Below are positions 49,600 through 62,615 of a DNA stretch of 64,000 nucleotides, in pieces (position 1 is the stretch's first letter; the number at the start of each line of letters is the position of its first letter). The DNA is taken from assembly GCA_013399875.1 (NCBI GenBank), contig VXAZ01018985.1, positions 2,034,693 to 2,098,692 on the forward strand. Direction: 5' to 3'. The notes beneath the pieces are model-generated. The model made no database searches and was not told where the DNA came from. It saw nothing but the letters and a program-made list of their open reading frames with translations. Made by a program: the position numbers and the translations under genes. Source of the DNA: Gymnorhina tibicen (taxonomy: Eukaryota > Chordata > Aves > Passeriformes > Artamidae).

Positions 49600-50652
49600 C
49601 TGGAGAGACATGGATTTGACAGAGGACCACTCAGTGTATAAAGAATCGTCTGGATGGTCGCGCTCAAAGTGTTGCTGTCAACAACTCAATGTCCAAGTGG
49701 AGAGCAGTGGCACTTGGTGTTCCTCCAACGTCAGTATTGGAACGGGCACTTTTTAACGTGTTTATTGGGACTGAGTGCACCCTCAGCAAGTGTGCTGATG
49801 TCACCAAGTTGTGTAGCCAGCATGCTAGAGGAAAGTGATGCCATCCAGAGAGACCTTGACAGGCTTGAGACGTGGTCCTGTGTGAATTTCATGAAGTTCA
49901 ACAAGGACAAGTGCAAGGTGCTGAACCTGGGTCTGGGCAATCCCAAGCACAAATACAGAAAAGAGATCGAGACTAGCCCTGGGGAGAAGGACGGGGGTAT
50001 TCATAGAGGAGAAGCCCAACATGACTTGGCAGTGCATGCTGGCAGCCCAGAAAGGCAATCACGTCCTGGGCTACATCAAAAGTAGTGTGACAGCAGGTCA
50101 AAGGAGGTGATTCTTCCCCTCTATTCTTCCACTGTGTGGGCCCACCTGGAGTGCTGCAGGTTGGGGCTCCCAAGGCAAGAAGGATATGGACCTGTTAGAG
50201 TGAGTCCAGAGCAAAGCCATGAAGATGATCAGAGGGCTGGAGCACCTCTCCTTCCTTAGAAGGCAAGTTGAGAGAGTAGGGGCTGTTCAGCATGGGGAGA
50301 AAAAGGCTCTAGGGAGACTTTATATGAGCCTTCCAGTACCTAAAGGGGTTTTGCAAGAAGACTGGAAAGGGACGTTTTTCAAGGGCACGTAGTAATAGGA
50401 CAAAGGGTGATGGCCCTAAGCTGAAGGAGGGCAGGTTTAGGCTAGGTGTTAGAAAGAAATTCCTTACTGTGAGGGTGGTGAGGCACAGGAACAGGTTGAC
50501 CAGAGAAGTTATGGATGTCGCATTCCTGGGGGTATTCAAGGCCAGGCTGGACAGGGCTCTGAGTAGCTTGGTCTAGTGGCAGGTTCCCTGCCCATGGCAG
50601 GAGGGTTGGAGCTAGGTGGTCTTTAAGGTCCCTTCCAACTCCAACCATTCTT
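49600..50652 (+). mobile_element. CR1 LINE 3' part, best-preserved copy
   Basis: It begins in the reverse-transcriptase C-terminal region (ATAAAGAATCGTCTGGATGG) and runs through CTTGACAGGCTTGAGACGTG, GAAGTTCAACAAGGACAAGT and AGGGCTGGAGCACCTCTCCT to the 3' end at AACTCCAACCATTCTTGAAA. Segments of the reverse-transcriptase frame are recognisable but broken by frameshifts; the 143-codon open frame at 49654-50085 is one such stretch. The copy is 5' truncated and was presumably inactive at insertion. Confidence 0.9.
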
Positions 50653-52519
50653 GAAAACAAAAATATATCAACACTGTTGCTTCTTCCTGTTGCATCCTCG
50701 AATATAGCAACATCACCTTCAGATTTATCAGGATATACTTTAACTGACTGGATTTCATTCATTACAAGACTTCCCACAGATACTACCTTTTGCAACACTT
50801 GGCACCAAATAGATCAAGGAAGATAGAGTTATAAAAAGAATCATCAATTTTCAGAAGTAAGATGGTCCTCCTCAACTGTACATTGTATTATAATGCATAT
50901 ATTTTTACTGTATCAACTGTCATTAATTCCTGTCTCCAGCTACTGGGTCTGTAAAAAACATGATTGTTGGTGGGTCTTGTTTGTCTGTGCTTTTTTTTTC
51001 CCTTTTGTTTTTGAAATGCCCTCTTTAGCACTGAGATATAATACATTGAAATAAATACGAAGAAAACATGAAAAGGATATGTCAACTTTCATATAAAATA
51101 TTTGGTATTTTATGATATATCCAAAAGGATTGCTAAAGAGAAATTTGCATTCATTTACTAGCCCATGAGACTGAAACATTTTTTCTTTCAGGAGAAAAAC
51201 TGAAGTTTCTTAGAATTAATAAAAAAATTCTTTCATAGAATACAGAAAGTTTAGGAAAAGACTAAATAGGTACATTATTCCAAAGTTTATAAAAACATAG
51301 TTATATCATAAAGGTGCTTATCCTGATATCTTTGAGTGTGCTGTATAGGCATGTATTCACGGCCTTACAGAAAATACTCTAACTTGGGAGCCAGTGTGTT
51401 TCTTAGTTCTGGGTTATCCCTTGGTGCTAATCCAAATGATTAATATCAAGAAGTTAATGCAGCACAGCCACATGCTATATAATGGTGCCAGATTAAAGGC
51501 ATCAGGGTGATATAATTATCACAGTCATAAGAGAAAGATTTCAATTAAAGGTACCATAGCAGCACGCCACTAAAAACAGCACAGCAGCATACTAATTAAA
51601 CTGCAAAAATCCACTGCAAGCATTGTGGCTTATGCTACTTGAGGCAATGAAACAGCCAAAAAAGCAGTATAATAGTATCCTAAAATCCAATCAAATAATG
51701 CCAGTAAAATAATTATACAGTATATCATAACAATAAAGAGTAAGGTCAAAGGTTTTAAAGTTGTCCTTTGAATGCTATGGACATTCTGTGAACAATGTAA
51801 TGAAAAAGTAATTTTGAGATTTTTTTTACCTTATATAGTGAAACCAACCTGAAAGCATCCAAAATCACTTCTTTTTCCTGTTTGCAAGGTATTTTAACTC
51901 TTACAGTAATATATTTTCTTTTGTCTACTATCAGAGGAAAGTAAGCATGAATTGTGTTCTGTAGGACCAGAACACCACAGCAGATTTGACTATTAATTAG
52001 ATTGAGTGAAACACAACAGAGAAAACAACTAAGTGGTGCAATGTCATCTTATGGAAGGCAGTGGAAGATAATGAGCTAAATGAAATGTATTGTCTTCAGA
52101 GAAGCAGTTTGGAAATTAGTTTCTGTTTAGAAGCTGTAGATCACTGAGAGGACTTCATCAAGAAGAAACTCTTGAAAACATGGCTTATAGATAAATGGGA
52201 ATAGTTCAATCTGGGGATACTGTCTGAGTGCTGAGCAACTACTTTTGATTAAATAATTTACAAAATATAATAAGCACTTCATACATAATGTCAACATTTT
52301 TAAGGTTCCCTTAACTTACTGTGCAGAAGCATAGAGTATCTCCAGCTCCTACCAACAACACGGAGAAATGAAAAATGACCAGCAGAACCAAGGAATGTCC
52401 TATTCATCCTTGGCAATAGACAGACTTGCAAGTAACTTTCATAAGTTTAGTGGATTAAACTAAAAGCCAAACTTCCAAGAGATACTTGCTCACTTCTATC
52501 CCTCAGTGGGACAGGGATA
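50653..52519. other. Unique-looking A/T-rich DNA
   Basis: No gene. The block 51430-51730 looks like a conserved noncoding element (see findings). Confidence 0.4.
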
Positions 52520-53110
52520 AAAAATAGAACAAGAAAGCTCATAGATCAAGGTAAAAGACAGGAGGATCACTTATCGATTAACATCATGGACAAAAGAGAC
52601 TTGGTTGGGGGAAAATTAAATTATTTCCAATTAAAACGTATATGAATAGTGAGAAACAAACATTAAGGCAACATCTTTGCTCCCCCAATCTTCTGGGCTC
52701 AACTCAATTACTTTACTCTGTTTTCATCTACTCTCACCCTTGAGCAGCACAGGAAGATGAGAAATGGGAGTCTAGGATCAATCCATAACAGTCCCCTCTA
52801 TCCCTCCTTCCTCAGTATGCTTTTTCCCTGCTCCATTGCAGGTTTTCCCCATGGGGTTAAGTTTTTCAGGATAAACCTGCTACAGCATGGGGTCTCCACA
52901 GGCTCCAGTTCCTTCAGGAAATATCTAACTGCTTCATGAGCTGCAGTAGGGATATCTGCTCTGGTGTGGTCTTTTTTGGGCTACAGGGGAATTGCATTCC
53001 TGGCACCTGGAGCAGCTGCTTCCTCTCCTTCTTCTCTAACTTGGCAGAGCCTCTACACTTCTCACTCTCTTTTTCTCCTCCTCCCCCACCTCCTCTTCTG
53101 TTTGCTGGTT
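52520..53110. mobile_element. Diverged bird LTR-type repeat, copy 2
   Basis: Same family and orientation as 5975-6800. It includes the GGGGGAAAATTAAATTATTT block, a run of CCATGGGGTTAAG, CAGCATGGGGTCTCCACAGG and CAGTAGGGATATCTGCTCTG units, and then the CACCTGGAGCAGCTGCTTCC and CTTCTTCTCTAACTTGGCA end blocks. The TCTCCTCCTCCCCCACCTCC run at about 53080 is part of its pyrimidine tract. The far end present in copy 1 is missing. Confidence 0.5.
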
Positions 53111-56100
53111 TTCCCTTTATAAACATGGTTACATTTAATTACCTTCTTCAGCTGGGCATGATAGACAAATATAAGAAAAGCAGCACAGGACACACCAAAA
53201 TACTGCAATGAATATATATGCTGGGCATTGTAAAATGAAAAGACATTATTATCTATTTTTTGTGTACTTGTCAGTCTGCACGAGTTATTCACATGGCAAA
53301 GGTAATATGTATAAAAAGGTTATTAACACAAAAATCTACTAAATCAAAGAAATAAAACATTTCCTCAGATGACATGAGTTTGCACCTTGGACACCAGGCT
53401 ATATACATCATGAGACATTGCTTCTAAAGTTGAACACTTTAAATAGTTTTAGTTTGATTCGAAAAGTGTGTGCATGTATGAGAATTCAAAAAACAAGTAG
53501 AATGGAATTGGCAACCTTAAGAGATGCTTGACAGAAGCTGAGAGTGACATCTCAGGAGCCTTTGACTCAGATGACTTTCTAAATATGTTGTGAATTTTCT
53601 ATATTCAATCACCTCAAAATTCATGAAAATTTCAATAAATAGTGGGTATTTCATATGAAATATTGATCTTTTCAAAGAAAGAAAATTTAAGAGAGTTATT
53701 TGCTCTTCAGCAAATAACAGAAAAAGAACACATATAAAACCAGACCTCTGGAAGGGTAGAGCTACTCCTGTTCTTTCATTAGATGTTGCTATTTATCTGC
53801 CTAATCACAGTAATGGAGAACCTGTAAAACATTTTTCTGTCCTGTAACTACATATCAGTTTCTACACTCGTTCTATGTTTTGACTACATAGAGGAACAGT
53901 GATGACTTCCGTGCTGGGAATGTCACAAAGATTTGTATAAACACTATTCAGCAGCTCCTGGTATCCTAACGTGTGTTAGGATAAATGAGTAAACCACGAG
54001 TAAAAGGGGACATTCAAAACACCTAGACCAGAAAATTTCGTAATACACTGCAGATGAGGAAAACGGTATGTTCATACTTGTTTGGAAAAAGATTCAATTT
54101 ACCTGGGAGAAGAGAAAGATGGCTTGTCTCATATCAGATGAGACCAGGAATGTCTAAAGGAACAACACATCATTCTGCCCTGTTCCCATACCATTCCTGC
54201 CCTGCTCCTCCAAGAAAATGCTCATGAAAAGGGAGCTAGAGCTAGAAAGAATTATCACCCACAAAATTCTCAACTCTTTCCCTTTTCCTTCGTTCTCTTC
54301 CTCTCATCTTACTACTTTTCTCTTCTTTTTTATCACCTACATGCTCAAATCCTCCCTTAAACTCCATCCCCTTTTATCAGATCCCTGTTATTGCCTGCAA
54401 CCTCAGCATTGCCAGTGTTCATCCAATTACCTCTTAATACTCCCTGCAAGTGTTCCTATGTGCAAGGTATTTTGTATTAAAGATATTTTGAACAATATTG
54501 AATTTTCTCCTCGATTCAGGTAATATATTCTTCAAAAAAACCCCAACCCTAAACCCCACTCTTTGACAAATCAATCCTGACAAAAGAAGCACCATCTCAT
54601 CACAAGAAGGGAATTTATCCAAGCTTTTCATACATTTGTACAAGCTACGAGCCTTCAGAAAAAGCATGACTATTTTTCTGAGCTCCAGCAAGAGTCCAGC
54701 CAAGTACTTCTTGAGATGGATGCTACTAACTGCAACATGGGACTTAGAGGTTATCTGGTGTAAATGAAGGCAAAGCAGATCCTCAAAGAATTTTTAAAAA
54801 ACAAATAAAAATTTGGATGACTTGTCTGTATTACTTGGAAAAAAAAAAGGACAAGGGAACATGAAAAGATGGGACCATCAGATAAGGACGGTCTGTACAC
54901 AGAGAGACAAACTCACCTACAAAGAACTAAACCCTGTAGAAATTGGGCTGTCTACAACAGACATTTTGCATTCTGTTTCAATTTTCTATATGTGCTAATT
55001 TAACATCAAATAAATAAATAATGTTCATGGAGTAGGGGAAAAAATACCATATCGGAACTTCCCATGCCTGAGGGTCTGAAACCACTTTCATTCTTCAAAT
55101 ACATTGTGAATCGTAGTCCTTCACTCTTTTCCTCACAACCATACTCCCTAAAAAGCCTCAATGTTTAAAATATATGGCAAATTAAACCCCCTTGGACTAA
55201 AATTCCTATAACGTTTATTGCATTGATTGAGTTATAAGAAATTCTTCTTTTGGGTGGGATATATTTTCCTCGTCTGTTTTCCATCTTGTGGTGCCTGCTA
55301 TTTTTATTGTAATTTCAAAAGATGGCTGAGCACTTTTATAAACCTAAGGGCTAATATAATAGCTAAAGAAAAAAAGGAAGGTAGTACAATGTTTGAGGAA
55401 TAGCCCAGATAAACAGCTTTGATTGAAACTAAAGTTTTCTACCAATCAACAAAGTAGCTACAGTACAGATGATGGCTGTACAAGTTTCCCTATGCTAAAA
55501 ATCTCAGCTCTGTTCACAAGGGCCCAAGTTCATGGATGAGAGGGCAGTTTAAGGTAAAGGCACATTAAATTCTTGTCATCTCTGCTAGAATTGCCAACAG
55601 AAGTACAGTTATTTTAGTAGGACTGTTGTTCAGCATTACAGATATTTTGTGAAGAATTCTGTATTAAATTCCTGTGGCTTACAAGGAATAAAACTGTTTT
55701 GCATAATTCAACTCTCTGCAGACAGTTTATCAATACGTGCTGTTACCTGACTTCATTTTGGAGAAAAATGAAAATTTTTTTTTACCTCTTATTGTACATT
55801 AAACGATCTCCTGGATGAAGGAATTGCTGAATATAGAGGCAAGAAGGTCCTGGGGAACCACTATATTCATATTCAAAACCATTAGAAAAATTTTGGGAAA
55901 GACAAGGAATTTTCATTTGCAACCTATATACATAATCATTCTAAATATCTATTAAAAATTATTACCACAGGATTTTATACAGGTTTCAAGCCAATAAAAT
56001 CCTTTTGAGAGACATGATGATGATGTTGATGATGATGTTAACATAATAAAAAATCCATACATTAAGAAAAGGAAATGAAAAATACAAGTTAGAAATGCTT

Positions 56101-57923
56101 ATTTCTTTCCTGTTTGTTCCACTTTTAAGCGGGACTTTTACTTGCCTAATTATCTAACAAATGCATATGCAGAGATTTTAAGATAATTTCAATTGACCAT
56201 ATATGCAAATGGGTATGTCTCTCTTTTTCTGAAATGCAACTGGGCTGGTTGTTTTTTCCCTTTGCTTTTAAAAAGGAAAAGGGAATTACTGATGAAATAT
56301 CCTAATTGCATTAGAATTGTTCCTGGTTCAAAGGAGCCACTAGTGCCAGTGTTCATTGGTAGGAGGGCTCTCCAGCTGCCACGCATCTTGTTCTATGTGA
56401 CCTCCCACTGCTTATAATCTTTTAAAGAGCACGTTTCTAGTTTAGAGGTTTGTGAATCTTGTGGAAGTTAAGAATATGCAAAAAGTGAAGCACAGCTTTT
56501 AACTAAGTAGGATGTTTAGTCACTAATAATGTCTTTCACTCACTGTTGCAAGAATTCACCTCAAGTAACATACCTGAAATCTTAAGGGGTAAGACAAAAT
56601 ATTTTTATTCAGAAGTAGAAAGGGTTAGTATTATTGTCTTTCACTTTTCAGGATGTAAACTTATTACTTGGAGGGAAACAAGTTTCCCATGCCTTTGATG
56701 TTTTAGTTTAATAGTGCCTAAAATATTTCTAACCGATGGACACTGACAGGTTAGATAAATGCATTGAAAGTCTAACTTTTATAGCAAACTCTGGGTTTTG
56801 TTCAGGTCAAGTATAAAATAAATACATTTCTTCCTCAAATTTTTAAAATGTGAAACTTATGTGAAAAAATTGCCTGAATACCAAAAATACTTTTGTGAAG
56901 TGTCTCTCAGAAAATTCATTTTACAGTTAAAGCTAAGGAACAATTCAGATACTCACAGAAAAATACAGAGGATGTCTACTTTAAAAGGGTTTCCTTGAGA
57001 AATAAAAAGAATAATGTAATAGCCACATCTGAAAATAAATTAGTATTTAGTGAGGAAAGAAATGTGCTATTTCAAAGATTTAGTGAGAAAAGCTACAATT
57101 ATGTAGCCTTCATAAATGATATCATAATGATAGTGCTTTATCTGATTCATAGAAAATGATTCAGCTTGAGACAAAGGAATAAACAATAATGAAACTCAAC
57201 AATCTAAAGTTAAATGACTAAGATACTCAGCAGCAGTTATGTCTGTACAATAGATGTTTCTTTTCAAAAGACTAAAGAAAACACTCTGGGACTGGAAGGT
57301 TTAGGGAAGAGGTAATGAGGTACAGAGCCTTTCACCTCTAGGTCATTAAGTTCAATTGCATTTTGGGTTGCTACTGACTGAAATTTGCTTCAGCTGATGG
57401 GTATTAAATAGCCTATTGTGAAATGAGTTGGAGGCCTCAATCCCATCCCTACTACAAAAGTAACCACATAATGTTTAGCAGTCACAGAAATAACGCCTGC
57501 AGCATGTACACTAGACCCTGTTACGCTGTGTCTTCCAAAACAAGTCGTAAAGGGACCAAATTTTGCTGCAGTACAGGAGTCACTCTCGTAAAACATCAGC
57601 TCTGACAAAATTTCACACAAAAATTACATTGTAATTAAATATGAAAATTACAAACAAGTATTCTCATCTCAATTATATTTCCTATGGGAATCTGATTATC
57701 TTATGTTCCCCCACATAACTGGTTTTAAGCTTGTTTTAAGATTTTTCACTACTTATACTGCCCTGTACAGGGGTACCCTCAGTGTGACCAGGGATGGGGC
57801 AGAGGGGATCATGCATCATTGTGCATCTGGCTGATGTCCATGCAGACTAGAGTTCATGAGATGTTTGCTCTGTCCTTACACTCTTGTCCTGAAAATCTCA
57901 CATCATAAATTGTCTCTTGTGGG
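53111..57923. other. Unique-looking A/T-rich DNA, repeat-poor
   Basis: 4.8 kb with only a GAT microsatellite. The block at about 56100-56470 looks like a conserved noncoding element. No convincing coding exon on either strand. Confidence 0.4.
56014..56038 (+). repeat. (GAT)n microsatellite
   Basis: ATGATGATGATGTTGATGATGATG, eight units with one substitution. Confidence 0.85.
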
Positions 57924-58582
57924 TGTAATGGTTTAGGCCAAATTCAGGGAAACGTCCAAAAGGAACGTCTCCTCAAAGGAAGGCAGGTTACAAACCACCC
58001 CTCCCCCCAGTTGGGTTCGGGAAAAAAACAAATTTTCCTCAGAGGAAAGTGAGGGAGAAAATAAAACTATTTATTTAACAAACACACAGGAAAACAATAC
58101 TAATAATGCTAAATAATAAAATCTCTCGCTCTGGGGAGAAAACTTGAAAGATTTTAGAGTCCTTCTGTGGGTGTGGTCTCTCTCCTCCTCCTCGGAGCTG
58201 GGTCGGCGTGGGGGGCCCCCCTCCAGGCCGGTGGAAGGTCCCTTGGTGGGGTTCTGATGTTCTGGTGTTCCGAACAAGTCCAGAAGAGAAGAAGAAAAAA
58301 AAACCGAAGTTCCAAGAGGAAAAAAACTCAACTCTCCGTCCCTCTCCGAAGAAACAGAGCCGAAGAAACTGACCGAAAAGCCAGAAGAAAAAAAAAGTGC
58401 TTCCTCTGCCTGCCGCAGAAGTAGCTAATCTCTGTGTCCTTGAAGCACAAACTGTTTTGAAAAGTTCGCTCAGTTTTTTCTCTGTCTCTTGCATCCAGTT
58501 TTAAAGGCACAGAAAGGCTCAGGAATCATGTCTGGGCATAGAGCGGTGGTAGGGGATACAACAGCACAGTCACCCCAAGACA
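57924..58582 (-). mobile_element. Complete solo LTR (659 bp), reference copy of its family
   Basis: On the minus strand it runs from TGTCTTGGGGTGAC to CTAAACCATTACA. Flanks are GTGGG and TTGGG, a 5-bp duplication with one mismatch. AATAAA is at 58070-58075 within a TTAAATAAATAG stretch. The middle is G/C-rich, with a run of seven C at 58213. The open frames here (58075-58494 and 58167-58424) are LTR sequence, not genes. The other two members of the family in the window are the foldback at 12510 and the fragment at 19781. Confidence 0.85.
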
Positions 58583-59264
58583 TTGGGTATTTTCTGAAGT
58601 ATGCTGAAAAATTAGGGAGTTATGCAAGGGAAGGTTGAGGTTAAGGAACCTAAGAAATGGTGGAAGTATAAGAAACTTCTAAGAATTACAGTGCAGGAGC
58701 TGTCACTACTAGTAGGCTGGAGAGAAAGTAATTCATCTAGGTGGTCATGGCAACATGACTTTTGTGGTTCCCTTAAATCTATTAAAATAGGATTTCACTG
58801 TTTTGGAATTGTAGAGTCTTGGTTATTTTATTCTTCAATAGATCGTTTTGTTTATGTATGACATTTGCCAGGATTATTTCAGACTTGCCATTATAAATCC
58901 TGAAAGGATCCTAAGCAATTAATATTTTTTATATAATTTAGAAAGTTACATCACAGTGTAAGGAAAGAAGGAGAAACAGCCACTTCTAGTTTAATGAAGT
59001 AGTCTGATTACAATATAAATATAGATATTAATCAAACAATGAAGAATGAGACAAAAATGAAATTACATTCAATGTCCTTATGCTTAATCACATGAAGAGG
59101 GAAGTAAAACTTTTATTTGTTTGGAACAATAGTACACTGTCAAAACATATGCCATGCTGTTTCTCAACTACTGATTTTAATTTGGATCACAGACTACTTT
59201 TGGGAGAAACTAAAGCTCCACTCAAAATCTGCTTCAAATAGGCTTCACTTACACAAAGTTTGGA

Positions 59265-60205
59265 GGCAAGTCAGTAGTGGGTACCCCAGCGACTGATACT
59301 GTCACTACTGTTTAAACTCTTCCTTACTGACTTGGATGATAGGGAAGGATGCAGGTCAGGAAAGTTCCAATGGTACAAAACTGGAAGGAGTGACCAATAG
59401 ACCTGATGCCATTCCAGGGGACCTAGATAGAGTGAGTAATTGGGCTGAAAGGAGTCTCATGAAATGCAGCAAAGGGAAATGTAAGCACTTGCATTTTGGG
59501 AGGAATGACCCCAGGCAACAGTACACTGCTATAACTGGCTGGAAGGCAGCTCTGCAGAGAAGGACCATGGGTTATTGATGGTCAGCAAGTTGAACATGAG
59601 CCAACAATGTGTCTTCGTTGCAAAGAAAGTTAGTGGTATTTTGGGCTGAATTAGGAAGTGTTGCCAGCAGGTCAAGATGATCCTTCATCTCTGCTCACCA
59701 TTGGTAAGACATCTCAGTACTGTGTCTGGTTCTGGACTCTCCACTACAAGCAAAAGATGGACTTACTGGAGTGAGTCCAGTACAGGGATGCAAATATCAT
59801 CAAAGGACTGAAGCATCATTTGTATGAGGAGAGACTGAAAGAGCTTGGACTGTTCAGCATGAAGAAGAGATTTGTTATCAATATGTATAAATATCTGATT
59901 GAAGGGAATGAAGAAGTGGGAGCCGGCCTCTTCTCAGTGATGCCTGGTAATACAAAAGGATTGGCACAAAATGAATCCCGTGAAATTCAATACAGACAAC
60001 TCTTTTGTGACTGTGATCAAATGCTGGAACAGGTTGATAGAGAGGTTGTAGGCTCTCCATCTGTGGAGATATTCAAAATCTGACTGACATGATCCTGGGC
60101 AATCTGTTCTACCTGATGTTACTTGAGCAAGGGGGTGGGATTAGACAATCTCAAGAGGCGCCTTTCAACCTAAATGATGTTGTGATTCTGTTTCGTTCTA
60201 TGAAG
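59265..60205 (+). mobile_element. CR1 LINE 3' part, diverged
   Basis: Recognisable blocks include CAGCGACTGATACTGTCACT, GACTTGGATGATAGGGAAGG, AGCATGAAGAAGAGATTTGT and a tail reading GATTCTGTTTCGTTCTATG. It is more diverged than the copy at 49600-50652. Short open frames inside it (59336-59578 and 59820-60083) are remnants of the element's own frame. Confidence 0.83.
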
Positions 60206-62014
60206 TCTTCCAACACATGAGCCAATAAAAGGGTCTTTAATTGTTAAGAGCCCCTGTGATATCTTGAGTTGTTTCATGCTCTTCATTATACCAATCCATG
60301 GTTCTGATTTTAACATCAACTACAAGATATCAAATCTCTAAGCTGTAGCTGTCCCTCTTCTATCCAACCTCTCTTCTACCTTTTAAATCACTAACCCCAT
60401 TCTTCTTCGCCTACCTTCTTTTCTTTTGATGTTCCTCATTACTGAATCCTCTTCTGAAATCCTTTTCTGTTATTCTGTTTCATTCTGCTCTGTTCTGATG
60501 CTTAGACCAGTCCTAGTCTTCCAGAAAAACTTAGATGGTGTCAGCTGTGCCTTTAAAAAGCTGTCCTTCTGCCTCTTCAGAAGCAGGGTAATCCAGCAGT
60601 AGAAAAAACCCGTTAAACTCATGACTTCCCCTTGATGAGGGAATGTTGCACATAGTTCAAGGAGATTAACTTGGTCATCTTAACAATGAAGAACAGCAAT
60701 TGCACCTGGCATGTGGCATGGTAGATATGCTCCCATTATGGAAATATTGAAGAGGTCTTATGTCAGGGATGTCTTAAGACAAACAGATTGATTTGGATCC
60801 TGCAATTTTAGAAGAGTCCAGAGGGTATCTGCTGCTGCTTCAGGTGTCATTTCTGGACCCAGCATAAAAGCACTGCAAGGCTCATCCGTTTTCAGGGGAC
60901 ACCTTTTTATTCACTCCTCACTACAGTCAACACCAACCCTTATGGTTAAAACAGGTAAATCATAATTACTTCTTTTATTTGCATGATTTTGTTATGGGAT
61001 GAGAAAAGGATTTGGAGGAAGGGGCTTCTGGTGTGAGTAGAAGTTAGGTGTCAGGTCTACAGAATACACGACTGCTGCCAGTCTGACCATAAAGGCTGTT
61101 GTGCTATTGAAAGCAAGTCCACTGAGATCCTGAGCTGCGAAATATTCCACACAGCTGTTTCGGGGACTACCTGTTCGATCCTGTGTAGCTGCCTAATTCC
61201 ACCCCTGCATGTGAGTACACATTAATGCAGTCTCCCTTGGCTTTTGTGCTACCTCTTTTCTCTCCAAACACAAGAGCTGAAGCTGTGGTAATGGTGCTAT
61301 GCAGAGCAACTTTTAAGATCTTCTATACTGGATGAGGTTAGAGATCTAGAAAAAAAGGGGATTGCGAATCCTTTCTGTGGCATCTTCTGATTTGTCTGTG
61401 CCTTGTGGCTAATACCCTGGGACAGGGGCTAAATTGAAATGTGCATCTTGTTGACACTGCCTAGACAGTTAAGGAATCAATGAAGAATAAAGTCCTGGAC
61501 GATCTTATCAACATCTCTCACTTGAACTGCTGAAGCCGCACTGAATAGTGAACTGCTGAAGCCTTAGAGAGCCTGTGAATGACTGCCCTCAGTGAACTTG
61601 TCCACCCCAAGCGAGTTAGCACTGAAAAATGGAGTCAGAAGTAAAGAGAATCTGTAGTGGCAGCTACCTCTTTTGAGTACAGACATCTGCTGCCGGAATT
61701 TCATATGGGTAGCAGAGTTCTGTGCTCACTGCTAGCTGTCATACTGAATAGGCTATCCATTCAAAATCAAATTAATTGTTTGCATGAAATGAAAACCTAT
61801 CAAGAACTATTAAATGCTAAGACACACTGTAAATTTCTGTTTCAGAAGAATTGGTAGAAGCTGCTAAGGAATTATACCAGGTGAAACACAACTGCATCCT
61901 GTAGCTGATACAGTCCACTGAGCAGGGACAGGACACTGTTCTGGATAAACCTGTAGTCTAGCCTTTTAGTCATGTCAGTCAAAAACTGGGTTCATCAACA
62001 GAGTCATAGGTAGC
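60206..62014. other. Unassigned sequence next to the provirus fragment
   Basis: Part of it may be decayed provirus interior, but I can translate nothing retroviral there. A promoter-like arrangement with a splice donor lies at 60849-60956. The plus-strand frame at 61657-61857 has no supporting splice or family evidence. Confidence 0.35.
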
Positions 62015-62156
62015 TTAGAATGGGGGGAAGGAGAGCTGCCTCACTTTTCGGGGGGACAGATGGATACATAGCAGGGAATAGGGGTTTGGATTTGGGGGCT
62101 GGGGGAGGTTCCAAGACAGCTTGGCCAGGGTCACCTTGCCAGTGGGGAAGAGAGGC

Positions 62157-62615
62157 TCAGAAGGCGTCAGGGTGTCCATGGCAACCCTGTCCCTTACGGA
62201 AGCTGTTGCTTTCCGATTCCCTCTCAGGCGGAGAAGCAGGCTTGGAAGCACAGGGAAGGGAAGCGGGGGGAGGGTTTGATTGGGAGTTTTCTGAAGTACT
62301 ACACGTTTTTTCTACTAACTTAACAATAATATGAAACAAGGGGATAAACTGAGAGACAGAAAAATTACCAGAAGCTTGAAGAGAGTAGATTTTTTTCCCA
62401 ACGAGATTCCAAAAAGGAATCCAAAAAGAAAGGATAGAGTCCCCATTAATATCAGAGAAATGCTTAGAAATCCAAATAATAAAGAACTTGAGTTTCCCCT
62501 TAGAAAAATTATGCTTAGAAAATTTAAAATTATTAACAAGAAGGATTTTTAGAACTTGGTAATAAAGGTCTCTCTCAGATTGGGTAAGACTAGGTTTTCC
62601 TAGCCTATGTCCCAT
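62157..62615 (-). pseudogene. gag: Endogenous retrovirus gag (matrix region), truncated
   Basis: The open frame covers about 150 codons from an MGH... start (Gly at position 2, the usual myristoylation site); an earlier in-frame Met at 62663 is less likely. Residues such as SERDLYYQVLKILL, a run of Lys and Phe, and HFSDINGDSILSFWIPFWN match the helical matrix domain of betaretrovirus-like Gag. A Pro/Ser-rich linker follows (SNPPPASLPCASKPASPPER). The frame ends at 62157, while sequence in another frame (62015-62251) continues it, suggesting a frameshift. No capsid, protease, polymerase or envelope is recognisable further on. In a provirus, matrix directs Gag to the membrane; here it is a relic. 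Confidence 0.7.

Noticed and set aside
49654..50085. 143-codon plus-strand open frame
   Set aside because: Frame-shifted CR1 reverse-transcriptase remnant.
52306..52334. 29-nt micro-exon with strong splice sites
   Set aside because: All three frames are open at this length, so there is no coding information; no neighbouring exon is established.
54916..54950. 35-nt segment before a TAG/GTGAGT donor, reading TAQFLQGLVLC
   Set aside because: Too short to judge, and no phase partner in the surrounding kilobases.
58075..58494. 139-codon minus-strand open frame
   Set aside because: Lies inside the LTR at 57924-58582; its odd composition (Phe runs, Arg/Gly) comes from the LTR's T- and GC-rich tracts.
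61150..61190. GTTCGATCC, like a tRNA B box
   Set aside because: No matching A box or cloverleaf around it.
61657..61857. Plus-strand frame ending YQELLNAKTHCK, faintly like the end of an intermediate-filament rod (YQELMNVK)
   Set aside because: The resemblance is limited to eight residues, the rest does not follow the family, and no splice sites frame it.
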